Source of the DNA: Legionella bozemanae
Lineage (GTDB): Bacteria > Pseudomonadota > Gammaproteobacteria > Legionellales > Legionellaceae
Direction: 5' to 3'
DNA: 64,000 bases
NCBI RefSeq assembly: GCF_001648595.1
Contig: NZ_LBAW01000010.1
Location: forward strand, 99,928 to 163,927
The notes beneath the pieces are model-generated. The model made no database searches. It was given only the letters and a program-made list of their open reading frames with translations, and was not told the DNA's origin. The position numbers and the translations under genes are program-made. This document shows, in pieces, positions 38,181 through 46,310 of the stretch; the stretch's first letter is position 1, and the number at the start of each line of letters is the position of its first letter.

Positions 38181-38951
38181 ATGCTCACCTTTCCTTATAT
38201 AAATCCTGTTGCATTTTCAATAGGTCCATTACAAGTTCATTGGTACGGATTAATGTATCTGATTGGTTTTGTAAGTGGTTGGCTACTTGGTCATTGGCGC
38301 GCAAAGCACTACCAATTGGATTGGACCTCGGAACAAATCAGTGATTTAATCTTTTATGCAGCCCTCGGCGTCATTATTGGCGGCCGCGTTGGCTATATGC
38401 TTTTTTATAATTTCCCTGAGTTACTTCATGATCCCTTGTCCTTATTTAAAATCTGGCAAGGCGGCATGTCTTTTCATGGCGGCTTACTTGGTGTCGCTCT
38501 TGCACTGTGGCTTTTTTCTCTCAAAAGTAAAAAATCGTTTTTGGAAATAGGAGATTTTATTGCGCCGCTGGTGCCCATAGGCTTAGGTGCTGGACGTATC
38601 GGTAACTTTATTAACGGTGAGCTATGGGGACGGGTTACTGACATGCCTTGGGGGATGGTCTATGGCCACGTAGACAATCAACCTCGTCATCCTTCAGAGC
38701 TTTATGAGTTTGGTCTGGAAGGAATTGGGTTGTTTCTTCTTGTTTGGATTTATGCACACAAACCTCGTCCGGTTGGTCGGATATCCGCTGTTTTTTTAAT
38801 GGGGTATGCAGTGTGTCGTATTATTGCTGAGTTCTTCCGACAACCGGATCCGCAATTGGGCTATATTGCCTTCGGATGGTTGACTATGGGACAAATTTTA
38901 TCTATTCCCATGCTCTTGCTGGGATTTTGGTTATGGTGGGCTAAACGATGA
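38181..38951 (+). CDS. lgt: Prolipoprotein diacylglyceryl transferase
   Basis: The 256-residue inner-membrane enzyme transfers diacylglycerol to the lipobox Cys of prolipoproteins. It has seven hydrophobic segments, the HGGLLG motif and the signature [16 protein letters not shown] with the essential Arg and Asn. It overlaps thyA by four bases (ATGA). Confidence 0.97.
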   Translation: MLTFPYINPVAFSIGPLQVHWYGLMYLIGFVSGWLLGHWRAKHYQLDWTSEQISDLIFYAALGVIIGGRVGYMLFYNFPELLHDPLSLFKIWQGGMSFHGGLLGVALALWLFSLKSKKSFLEIGDFIAPLVPIGLGAGRIGNFINGELWGRVTDMPWGMVYGHVDNQPRHPSELYEFGLEGIGLFLLVWIYAHKPRPVGRISAVFLMGYAVCRIIAEFFRQPDPQLGYIAFGWLTMGQILSIPMLLLGFWLWWAKR

Positions 38952-39742
38952 AAACTTATTTAAACTTGTTAGAACATATTTTACAACACGGCGCCCAAAA
39001 AACAGACCGAACAGGCACAGGGACCTTATCGGTTTTTGGTTATCAAATGCGCTTTGATTTACGCCAAGGGTTTCCTTTAGTTACGACCAAAAAATTACAT
39101 ATGCGCAGTATCGTGCATGAATTACTCTGGTTTTTGCAAGGGGATACCAATATCACCTATTTAAATGAAAACGGAGTTACCATATGGGATGAATGGGCTG
39201 ATAGTCATGGTGATTTGGGGCCGATTTATGGCAAACAATGGCGAAGTTGGCCAACAGTTGATGGCCGCACCATTGATCAACTCAGTGACGTCATCCAACA
39301 AATTAAAACCAATCCTGACTCCCGCCGCCTACTGGTCAGCGCTTGGAATGTTGGCGAACTGGATCAAATGGCGTTAATGCCCTGCCATGCCTTATTCCAA
39401 TTTTATGTCGCCAATAAAACGCTTTCTTGTCAGTTGTATCAACGCTCTGCTGATGTATTTTTGGGCGTACCTTTCAATATTGCATCGTATTCACTGCTTA
39501 CCCACATGGTTGCTCAGCAATGCAATCTCAATGTAGGTGATTTTATCTGGACTGGCGGAGACTGCCATTTGTATCTAAACCATTTAGAACAGGCACGCAC
39601 ACAATTAGCCAGAGAGCCCCTGCCCTTAGCTACCTTAAATATCAAACGAAAACCGCAATCGTTATTTGAATATGTTTATGATGATTTTGAATTCTTAAAT
39701 TATCAATCGCATCCGGCAATCAAAGCCCCAATTGCTGTTTAA
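38948..39742 (+). CDS. thyA: Thymidylate synthase ThyA
   Basis: The 264-residue enzyme methylates dUMP to dTMP with methylenetetrahydrofolate and leaves dihydrofolate, which must be reduced again. Visible are [14 protein letters not shown], the catalytic Cys in [32 protein letters not shown] and [13 protein letters not shown]. It is coupled to lgt by overlap. A pteridine reductase gene lies 4.6 kb further on. Confidence 0.97.
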   Translation: MKTYLNLLEHILQHGAQKTDRTGTGTLSVFGYQMRFDLRQGFPLVTTKKLHMRSIVHELLWFLQGDTNITYLNENGVTIWDEWADSHGDLGPIYGKQWRSWPTVDGRTIDQLSDVIQQIKTNPDSRRLLVSAWNVGELDQMALMPCHALFQFYVANKTLSCQLYQRSADVFLGVPFNIASYSLLTHMVAQQCNLNVGDFIWTGGDCHLYLNHLEQARTQLAREPLPLATLNIKRKPQSLFEYVYDDFEFLNYQSHPAIKAPIAV

Positions 39743-39751
39743 AAATACCCT

Positions 39752-39837
39752 TGTAGCCTGGGTGAAGCGCAGCGAAACCCGGGGTATAACCGAATTTCAG
39801 AAATTCCCAGGTTTCGCTGCGCTTCCCCCAGACTACA
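39752..39837. repeat. Family A palindromic repeat overlapping a stop codon
   Basis: The arms tgtagcctgggtgaagcgca and gcgcttcccccagactaca are inverted, with cccgggg and cccagg towards the centre. It lies between the convergent thyA and thioesterase genes, and its right end supplies the stop codon of the latter. Confidence 0.9.
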
Positions 39838-40237
39838 ATTCTGCATTAAAAAGTTTGCGGATCTCATCAGGTAAAGGCACGGATTTATTTTGGGTATAAT
39901 CTACCCAAACAATTTTACAACTGCCTTGTGCCATCAGGATTTCGTCCTGATATAGATCATGATCCATCATCATGCTGGAATTTCCAAGGCTGTGTATTTT
40001 GGAATGTAAAGTCACTGTTGCAGGATAAACTACCGGTTTTAAAAAGGTACACGCAACATGAATCACTACTGGACCCGTTTTTCCAGTCATTCTAATATTA
40101 ATCTCTCTTAGCCAGTCAATACGTGCTTCCTGAAAATAATCAAAATAGCGGGCATTATTCACATGTCCCAGTGCATCCATATCACCCCAGGCAATGGGAA
40201 AAACTTTTTTATGTACTTCAACCTTTGAGTCAGTCAT
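39833..40237 (-). CDS. YbgC-like acyl-CoA thioesterase
   Basis: The 134-residue hotdog protein has WGDMDALGHVNNARYFDYFQEARIDW near the N-terminus (a motif region), with the catalytic Asp of the 4-hydroxybenzoyl-CoA thioesterase family, and HSLGNSSMMMDHDL further on. It hydrolyses acyl-CoA, but the chain-length preference is unknown. The TAG stop at 39833-39835 lies inside the terminal bases of a family A repeat, so insertion or decay of the repeat may have reset the C-terminus (KLFNAEL). It is not beside tol-pal genes, as ybgC is in E. coli. Confidence 0.87.
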   Translation of the reverse strand: MTDSKVEVHKKVFPIAWGDMDALGHVNNARYFDYFQEARIDWLREINIRMTGKTGPVVIHVACTFLKPVVYPATVTLHSKIHSLGNSSMMMDHDLYQDEILMAQGSCKIVWVDYTQNKSVPLPDEIRKLFNAEL

Positions 40238-40324
40238 TTTCTCTATCTCTCCATTATCCTAGAAAAAGCAGCAGTAACCGTAGCGAGCACATTAAAACTG
40301 AACGTTTTAACTGCTTTTCTAGGG

Positions 40325-42622
40325 TTATGATAAATCCATAGGATCTACATCAATATTCCAACGCACCCCATTCCCTAATTTATTTCCTGCCAGCCATTCA
40401 CGCAATTGTGTTAACGAGCTTTTAAGAGTTTTTCTTGAGGGAGACTTAAGTAACAACTGCATGCGATACTGATTGGCTTTCCGAGGCATAGGAGCAGGCG
40501 CTGGCCCCATTGCTGTAATGGAATGTGTTACGATTTGCTCCTTGGCTGCATGTAAAAACCTTAATACACTCCCTACTGCTTTCCCTTGTGCCCTAATTAC
40601 AGCCAGATAGTGAAAAGGGGGCAGTTGGGCTTTTTGGCGAGTAGTTAATAAAGCATCGGCGAATTCATTATATCCTTGCTGAATCAATAAATTCAGTAGC
40701 GGATGATCAGGCACGTGGGTTTGAATCAAAACCTGACCTGCTTGCTCTGCCCGTCCTGCCCGCCCTGAAACTTGCATTAATAATTGTCCTAAATGTTCTA
40801 GGGCGCGAAAATCCTGATTATAAAGCCCAGCATCTGCATCCAGAACAACAACCAAAGAAAGACGAGGGAAATGGTGTCCTTTCGCTAACATTTGTGTGCC
40901 GACGATTAACTGCGCCTTGCCCTTATGGATTTGCTCCAAATGTTCATCTAAAGCATTTTTTTTGCGCACGGCATCGCGATCGATGCGCACGACTTCCGTA
41001 TCTGGGAAGTATGCACTTAAAAACTCATGGATGCGTTGTGTCCCTGCTCCCACAGGTATCAATTCCCTGCTGTTACAGCTGGAGCACCGATCAGGAGTTT
41101 TTTGGGTCAACCCGCAATGATGACAAATCATTTGTCCTAACTGTTTATGGAGCGTCAGATGGCTGTCGCAAGCGCGGCAATCAGCCATCCAACCGCATTG
41201 GTGGCATAACAGAACAGGAGAAAAACCACGGCGATTAATGAAAACTAAAACCTGATTCTTTTTGAGCAAATGTTCTTTAATTACGTGTAGGGTAGTAGTA
41301 GCCAAACCATGTTGAAGTGATTGTGAACGTAAATCAACTAATTGATAGTGCAAAGGAGTTGTCGAGAGTGCTTTATGAGTTAAATGCAACACCGTATATT
41401 TTTTTTGCATGACGTTGTACATGCTTTCCAAGCTAGGGGTTGCTGAGCCCAGAATAATGGGTATATTCGCTAAATGGGCACGCATTAACGCGCTATCCCG
41501 CGCTGAGTAACGCACCCCCTCCATTTGCTTTAATGACGAATCATGCTCTTCATCAATTACAATTAACCCTAAGTCAGGCATAGGAGTAAAAATTGCAGCC
41601 CGGGTTCCTATCACCATTTTAACCTTGCCTTCTTTTGCCAGTTGCCAAGCGACTTGTCTTTCTGATTCATTTAAGCCGGAATGAATCACCGCGATGGGAT
41701 GTTTAAAACGTGCGGTAAATCGTGATACTAACTGCGGGGTTAATCCTATCTCAGGCACTAGAATCAAAACTTGTTTTTGTTGTTCGAGCACCTTAGCAAT
41801 AACGTGCAAATAGACTTCTGTTTTTCCACTTCCTGTAACCCCCTGCAATAAAAAGCACTGATATTGATGCAGCGCCTCTGTAATTGCAGCCACAGCCACA
41901 GCTTGCTCAGGATTCAGCATTAATGGAAGCGATGGTGAAGTATTTGCTTTTTCTGGCAGTATCATTTGCTGGGATAAAGAAAGAATTTGTGCGGCAAGCA
42001 GAGTGCAGAGTTGGCTTGAATTAAATCCTTTTCCCGTCAAACAATGTTTGGCAACCGGTTCTTTTTGAGTACTCAAGAATTCGACCAGTTCAAGTTGTTT
42101 TCGTGCACGAGCAGGAATAAGCTTTTTGGCCTCATCGAGAGGCAATGCTAATTGATAAAAATCGCCCATAGGTAATTGGCAAAGCTGTCCCAATCGATAT
42201 TTTTTAGGTAAGGCGAGCGGCAATACTTCAGACAAAGGCGATTGATAGTAACTCGCGATCCACGAACATAAAGTTAAAGTCTCTGGGGTAATTAATGGTT
42301 GCTCATCAATGATTGCATCAATGCTTTTTAATGATGCAGCATTATATGAGGGTTCGCTTTTACCAATGACTAAACCCAAGCGTGTTTGTTTACGAAATGG
42401 AACCCAAACACGCGCACCGATGCAAGGGGTAACTTCTTCTGCTGCTGCATAATCAAAAAAATCACGGTGTGTATGGGGGATACAGACGTGGTAAACGGTC
42501 TTTCCATTTTGCTCATTTTCCGGTGCTGTGTTCCCACCTTCCCGAATCTTTTCCAAGGATGTATCGGTAGAAAGTGGCAAAAGGGAGCGCCCCATAGGAT
42601 GAGCGTGATCGTTTTTATTCAT
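40325..42622 (-). CDS. priA: Primosomal protein N', replication restart helicase
   Basis: The 765-residue PriA restarts stalled replication forks. It has an N-terminal DNA-binding domain (FFDYAAAEEVTPCIGARVWVPF), Walker A GVTGSGKTEVYL, DEEHDSS, and the zinc-binding Cys cluster (CHQCGWMADCRACDSH ... CHHCGLTQKTPDRCSSC, in two parts), followed by the motif V/VI region QVSGRAGRAEQAGQVLIQT. The N-terminus is about 40 residues longer than usual before KTVYHVCIP; the chosen ATG overlaps the preceding gene by eight bases, so a later start is possible. Confidence 0.95.
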   Translation of the reverse strand: MNKNDHAHPMGRSLLPLSTDTSLEKIREGGNTAPENEQNGKTVYHVCIPHTHRDFFDYAAAEEVTPCIGARVWVPFRKQTRLGLVIGKSEPSYNAASLKSIDAIIDEQPLITPETLTLCSWIASYYQSPLSEVLPLALPKKYRLGQLCQLPMGDFYQLALPLDEAKKLIPARARKQLELVEFLSTQKEPVAKHCLTGKGFNSSQLCTLLAAQILSLSQQMILPEKANTSPSLPLMLNPEQAVAVAAITEALHQYQCFLLQGVTGSGKTEVYLHVIAKVLEQQKQVLILVPEIGLTPQLVSRFTARFKHPIAVIHSGLNESERQVAWQLAKEGKVKMVIGTRAAIFTPMPDLGLIVIDEEHDSSLKQMEGVRYSARDSALMRAHLANIPIILGSATPSLESMYNVMQKKYTVLHLTHKALSTTPLHYQLVDLRSQSLQHGLATTTLHVIKEHLLKKNQVLVFINRRGFSPVLLCHQCGWMADCRACDSHLTLHKQLGQMICHHCGLTQKTPDRCSSCNSRELIPVGAGTQRIHEFLSAYFPDTEVVRIDRDAVRKKNALDEHLEQIHKGKAQLIVGTQMLAKGHHFPRLSLVVVLDADAGLYNQDFRALEHLGQLLMQVSGRAGRAEQAGQVLIQTHVPDHPLLNLLIQQGYNEFADALLTTRQKAQLPPFHYLAVIRAQGKAVGSVLRFLHAAKEQIVTHSITAMGPAPAPMPRKANQYRMQLLLKSPSRKTLKSSLTQLREWLAGNKLGNGVRWNIDVDPMDLS

Positions 42623-43121
42623 TCGCTCTTTGCCATTGATGACTGGCTGATTGACCTGGAGCAGAAAAAACCTTCACCAAAACCGTATCAATGCGATGCC
42701 GATCCAATTCTGCTTTATCTTTAATGAGCTCATGCACAAACCAACGCGATAATTCTTCAACGGTAATATTGGTTACTGGCAATAAAGTCACGTCTTCTTT
42801 TAAAAAGGGAATTTTTTTGTGGTTAAAGGTAAAATAATAATATTCCTCATCCTCAGCATATTCCAGAAAAGGGGAAAATTGCGGCATCAGGAATGTTTGA
42901 TTTAAATAACGGCATAATTTATGAATACGTTCTTTATAATAACGATAATCAAACGTCATCCCATTTTCTTCAACCCAAGTAGTGAGTGCCAAATAAACCC
43001 CATACATATGCCCATGTAATGGCTCTCTTTCTGTTGCAGAGAAAATAGTAGTGTGGCCAGCAGAAAATTTCATGGACTCTTTTTGTAATTCCACTGTGGT
43101 CAGGTATTTTTTTCTGTTCAT
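42615..43121 (-). CDS. 6-pyruvoyltetrahydropterin synthase-fold enzyme, PTPS-III-type motif
   Basis: The 168-residue protein has the zinc-binding His residues of the QueD/PTPS fold (FSAGH with His23, then HGH with His36 and His38). QueD enzymes carry a catalytic Cys in C-x3-HGH; here the text is EREPLHGH, with Glu33 in an E-x2-HGH pattern and no Cys in that region. That pattern defines PTPS-III enzymes, which make 6-hydroxymethyl-dihydropterin from dihydroneopterin triphosphate and can replace FolB in folate synthesis. It overlaps midA-like by four bases and priA by eight. QueD remains possible but is less likely. Confidence 0.72.
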   Translation of the reverse strand: MNRKKYLTTVELQKESMKFSAGHTTIFSATEREPLHGHMYGVYLALTTWVEENGMTFDYRYYKERIHKLCRYLNQTFLMPQFSPFLEYAEDEEYYYFTFNHKKIPFLKEDVTLLPVTNITVEELSRWFVHELIKDKAELDRHRIDTVLVKVFSAPGQSASHQWQRANE

Positions 43122-44230
43122 AAACTCACTCGTTTATCATTTAATAGAAATCCGTTTAAGGAAATTTCCACATTCTTACTCAGCGCGATTACTTTAAATA
43201 ACTCCCCCATTTCACTCGGGAGGGTAAGCTGTTTTATCGCTTGTTTTGCTTGTACTTGGTCCAACTCACTATCCAAGATATTGATTAAGCTTAGCAAACC
43301 GTTAGCCAGCAAAAAAGAGGCTTGATTTGTAAATCCCGCAATATGAAAACCAGCTTGCTGTCCTGCTTCTGCAACATGCGTAAAATCCACATGCGCAGTT
43401 ATGTCTTGCTCCCCAGGATGCAATAAAGGATCTGGATGACTTTGATGTTGATAATGACACATTAAAGTCCCTTGATTACGATCAGGGTGATAATACTCAT
43501 GGCGAGGGAATCCATAATCAATCAAAAACACTACGCCTTGTTTTAACATGCGATAGTTATTCATGATCCAATCATCAATAAAAAGATTCACCTCAGAAAG
43601 ATAAGGAGTATTAGGCAACGATAATCTGTTATTAATATAATCGAGCAATTGCTGATTATGACATGGTTTAAATAGTTCTGTTAATTGTTGTTGTTCATTC
43701 AAAGCGATATAACTTTCCATAATGCCTTGTTCTGTTTTCATAAAACGGTGTACAGGCATGGCATCCAACACCTCATTTGCTAGAACCACTCCATTAAAAG
43801 GAGTTTCCGGCCAACGATCAAGCCAGGTAACCAAGTGCGCTAAATGAGGGATTTTTTGTGCAATCAGTTCGCGTTGACGATGGTATAAATTAGCGCTGAC
43901 TTCCAAAATATAATAGGCCTCTGGCAAAGAATTATGTTCTGCTAGATGTTCTAAGAGAGCAACACAAAGAGCGCCTGAGCCTGCACCAAATTCGAATAAC
44001 ACGGGAGACTCAAGCTCTTTTAATACTTGCTGACACTGATTCGCAAGCGTTTTGCCAAATAAAGGAGTGAGTTCTGGAGCGGTAATAAAATCACCGTGTT
44101 TCCCTAGTTTTTGCAGCCCAGAACTGTAATATCCTTCACCAGGAGCGTACAATGCAAGTTGCATGAATTCTACAAAGGGAATGGCCTGGCGTTCAGTCAA
44201 TAATGCGTGCAGGGTTTGTATTATACTCAT
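43118..44230 (-). CDS. SAM-dependent methyltransferase, MidA/NDUFAF7 (DUF185) family
   Basis: The 370-residue protein has PGEGYYSSGLQKLGKHGDFITAPELTPLFG (motif region near 30-60) and the SAM-binding FEFGAGSGALCVALLEHL, both typical of the family. Eukaryotic NDUFAF7 methylates an arginine of complex I; the bacterial role is not established. Its stop overlaps the start of the PTPS-fold gene (ATGA), so the minus-strand order midA-PTPS-priA is one operon. Confidence 0.9.
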   Translation of the reverse strand: MSIIQTLHALLTERQAIPFVEFMQLALYAPGEGYYSSGLQKLGKHGDFITAPELTPLFGKTLANQCQQVLKELESPVLFEFGAGSGALCVALLEHLAEHNSLPEAYYILEVSANLYHRQRELIAQKIPHLAHLVTWLDRWPETPFNGVVLANEVLDAMPVHRFMKTEQGIMESYIALNEQQQLTELFKPCHNQQLLDYINNRLSLPNTPYLSEVNLFIDDWIMNNYRMLKQGVVFLIDYGFPRHEYYHPDRNQGTLMCHYQHQSHPDPLLHPGEQDITAHVDFTHVAEAGQQAGFHIAGFTNQASFLLANGLLSLINILDSELDQVQAKQAIKQLTLPSEMGELFKVIALSKNVEISLNGFLLNDKRVSL

Positions 44231-44248
44231 AATTAATTACTTAAAAAG

Positions 44249-44325
44249 TGTAGCCTGGGTGAAGCGCAGCGAAACCCGGGAATTCTTTGTTACTAAATCC
44301 TGGGCTACGCTCGGTTTCTCCAGGA
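44249..44325. repeat. Family A palindromic repeat, partly worn right arm
   Basis: The left arm tgtagcctgggtgaagcgca runs to aacccggg; the right arm (atcctgggctacgctcggtt ... ccagg) is diverged but alignable. It lies between divergent genes (midA-like and the pteridine reductase), so it is upstream of both. Confidence 0.8.
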
Positions 44326-44349
44326 TAATTTTAGAATAGGAAACATACC

Positions 44350-45105
44350 TTGAATCCGACAAACAAACAAGAAGTGAAAGTTGCTTTAGTCACTGGTGGT
44401 GCGCGCCGTATCGGCGCAGCTATAGTCCAAAAACTACATGCAGCAGGATATAAAGTCGTGATTCATTGCTATCATTCATTGCAAGAAGCCCATAATCTTG
44501 CCGCTGATTTAAACGAGCAACGACCAAACAGCGCCTTTGTTCTACAAAGAGAATTATCTGAAACGTGCGCCGCAGCTGAAATAATGACTGCAGTTCAAGA
44601 TTGGGCTGGACGTTTGGATTTATTAGTGAATAATGCCTCTGTTTTTATCCGCACTGAATTTACTGCGTTTGCTGAAACGGATTGGAATGAGCTTTTTGAT
44701 ATCCACGTGAAAGCCCCTTTCTTACTGAGCCTCGCAGCGCGTCCTTTATTAGCGAAACACTCAGGAGTCATTATCAATGTTAGCGACACCCATGCAGAAA
44801 AACCACTGAAAGAATACTCTGTTTATTGTCAAAGCAAAGCCGCTTTGGAAATGCAAACAAAAAGCTTAGCACGTGAATTTGCTCCTGAAATCAGGGTTAA
44901 TGCAATTGCTCCAGGCGCCATTATCTGGCCTGAGCACGCCAATGCTCTAACTCCAGAAATACAAGAAAAAATTATTGCGAAAACACTACTAAAAAAACAT
45001 GGCGATCCCGAATACATTGCTCAGGCCATTTTAGCTTTGGCTGAAAATCCTTATATTACCGGTCAAATACTCAAAGTGGATGGGGGAAGAAGTTTACTTA
45101 ATTAA
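44350..45105 (+). CDS. Pteridine reductase (PTR1/FolM-like short-chain dehydrogenase)
   Basis: The 251-residue SDR has the NADPH motif TGGARRIG (about 15-22), typical of pteridine reductases, then NNASVF and INVSDTHAEKPLKEYSVYCQ with Asp146 and the Tyr159-x3-Lys163 pair in the PTR1 arrangement, and RVNAIAPGAI. It should reduce biopterin-like or dihydrofolate-like pterins with NADPH. I use the TTG start at 44350 with AGGAAA at 44336; no suitable ATG exists before the conserved VALVTGG. It lies close to thyA and a PTPS-III-type gene. Confidence 0.83.
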   Translation: MNPTNKQEVKVALVTGGARRIGAAIVQKLHAAGYKVVIHCYHSLQEAHNLAADLNEQRPNSAFVLQRELSETCAAAEIMTAVQDWAGRLDLLVNNASVFIRTEFTAFAETDWNELFDIHVKAPFLLSLAARPLLAKHSGVIINVSDTHAEKPLKEYSVYCQSKAALEMQTKSLAREFAPEIRVNAIAPGAIIWPEHANALTPEIQEKIIAKTLLKKHGDPEYIAQAILALAENPYITGQILKVDGGRSLLN

Positions 45106-45192
45106 TACTACAAATAGTGCACCTCTAATTGATTAACGAAATCATTTATTTAATAATGGATGAAACCAACAACAAGGATAAGTTGTCAATTT

Positions 45193-46164
45193 ATGAAAAA
45201 AATAGCACTCCTTACATTTATTACCCTGAATATCAATACGGTACAGGCTGGTACCATGGGAGAAGTATGCAATCCCGATAATGTAACCGTTCCCTGTCCA
45301 TGCAATGCCTGGGAGATAGGTATAAGCGCTTTATATCTACAGCCAAACACTAATTCAGACCTGCTAAATCCTATCTTGGCTTTACCTGATGGCAAGTTTC
45401 GTACCATTAAGTCCTCTTGGGATTGGGGTTTTTTGCTGGAAGGAGGCTATCATTTTAATACGGGAAATGACCTTAATGTAAATTGGTTACACTTCAATGA
45501 AAATCACTCTGGTAGTGTTACTCTTTTTGATACAAACCCAGATACGCCAGCTATTAGTCAGACTACTAATTTGAGATTTGATACGCATCTTGATGTTGTC
45601 AATCTTGAATTGGCACAAATGAGCCATTTCGGCAAAAAAACAAATCTTCGTTTTTATGGTGGAGGACAATATGTCAACGCCAAGATTAAGCGTGCTGACT
45701 ATGAGTTTGAAGTAACTGATTTCGAACCCACCAATACTCTTTTTCAAAAATCAGTAACTCATACTAAATTCCAGGGCGCGGGTCCTCGCATTGGGTTGGA
45801 CATGTCTCATGACCTAAAATATGGTTTTGCCATATTTGCTCAAAGTGCTACCTCCATACTCCTTGGTGAAAGAAAGGCAAAATTATCTGGAGCAAACATA
45901 AGCGGCCCCAATGTTAATCCTTTTAGTGTGCAAGCCAAAGGAACCCATATTATTCCCGAATTAGAAGCGAAACTAGGAGTAAGCTATCAATGGTATGCCC
46001 GCAGCGGACAATTTAGCTTAATGGCCGGCTGGATGTGGCAACATTATCTTGATATGTTTCTCCTGCCTCCGGGAGGAAACGCTAATCCCGCAACGATTGT
46101 AACTCAGAATGATTTCTCTCTGGATGGTCCTTTTATCAAAGGAAAATGGGTTTCTGGATGTTAA
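45193..46164 (+). CDS. Legionella major outer membrane protein (MOMP/OmpS) family porin
   Basis: The 323-residue protein has a signal peptide (MKKIALLTFITLNINTVQAG) and continues GTMGEVCNPDNVTVPC, then AWEIGISALYLQP, nearly the same as the mature N-terminus of Legionella MOMP. Alternating beta-strand text follows with terminal aromatic patterns (WMWQHYLDMFLL). Cys residues near the N-terminus are typical of the disulphide-linked MOMP. It should form an outer-membrane beta-barrel. The frame extends to 45160, but the signal peptide fixes the start. It is a paralogue-rich family; which copy this is cannot be told. Confidence 0.9.
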   Translation: MKKIALLTFITLNINTVQAGTMGEVCNPDNVTVPCPCNAWEIGISALYLQPNTNSDLLNPILALPDGKFRTIKSSWDWGFLLEGGYHFNTGNDLNVNWLHFNENHSGSVTLFDTNPDTPAISQTTNLRFDTHLDVVNLELAQMSHFGKKTNLRFYGGGQYVNAKIKRADYEFEVTDFEPTNTLFQKSVTHTKFQGAGPRIGLDMSHDLKYGFAIFAQSATSILLGERKAKLSGANISGPNVNPFSVQAKGTHIIPELEAKLGVSYQWYARSGQFSLMAGWMWQHYLDMFLLPPGGNANPATIVTQNDFSLDGPFIKGKWVSGC

Positions 46165-46209
46165 AGTACTTTAATAAGTGCAATAGCCCCTTTTTCCAAT
46201 CATTTATAT

Positions 46210-46277
46210 CCTGCCCCCACGACGTGTTCGCTGGGGGTGCCAGGCGTTCATGAATGGACGCCAGAGCGGGAGGCAGG
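46210..46277. other. GC-rich foldable element after the porin gene
   Basis: CCTGCC at 46210-46215 pairs with GGCAGG at 46272-46277. Inside, GGCGTTCATGAATGGACGCC (46243-46262) is a near-perfect hairpin, and CCCCC...GGGGG forms another. The GC content is far above the surroundings. It could be the porin terminator or part of the leader of the following GTG-started gene. Confidence 0.45.
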
Positions 46278-46310
46278 GGGTGAGCTATTACATTTTGTCT
46301 TCATAAGTCA

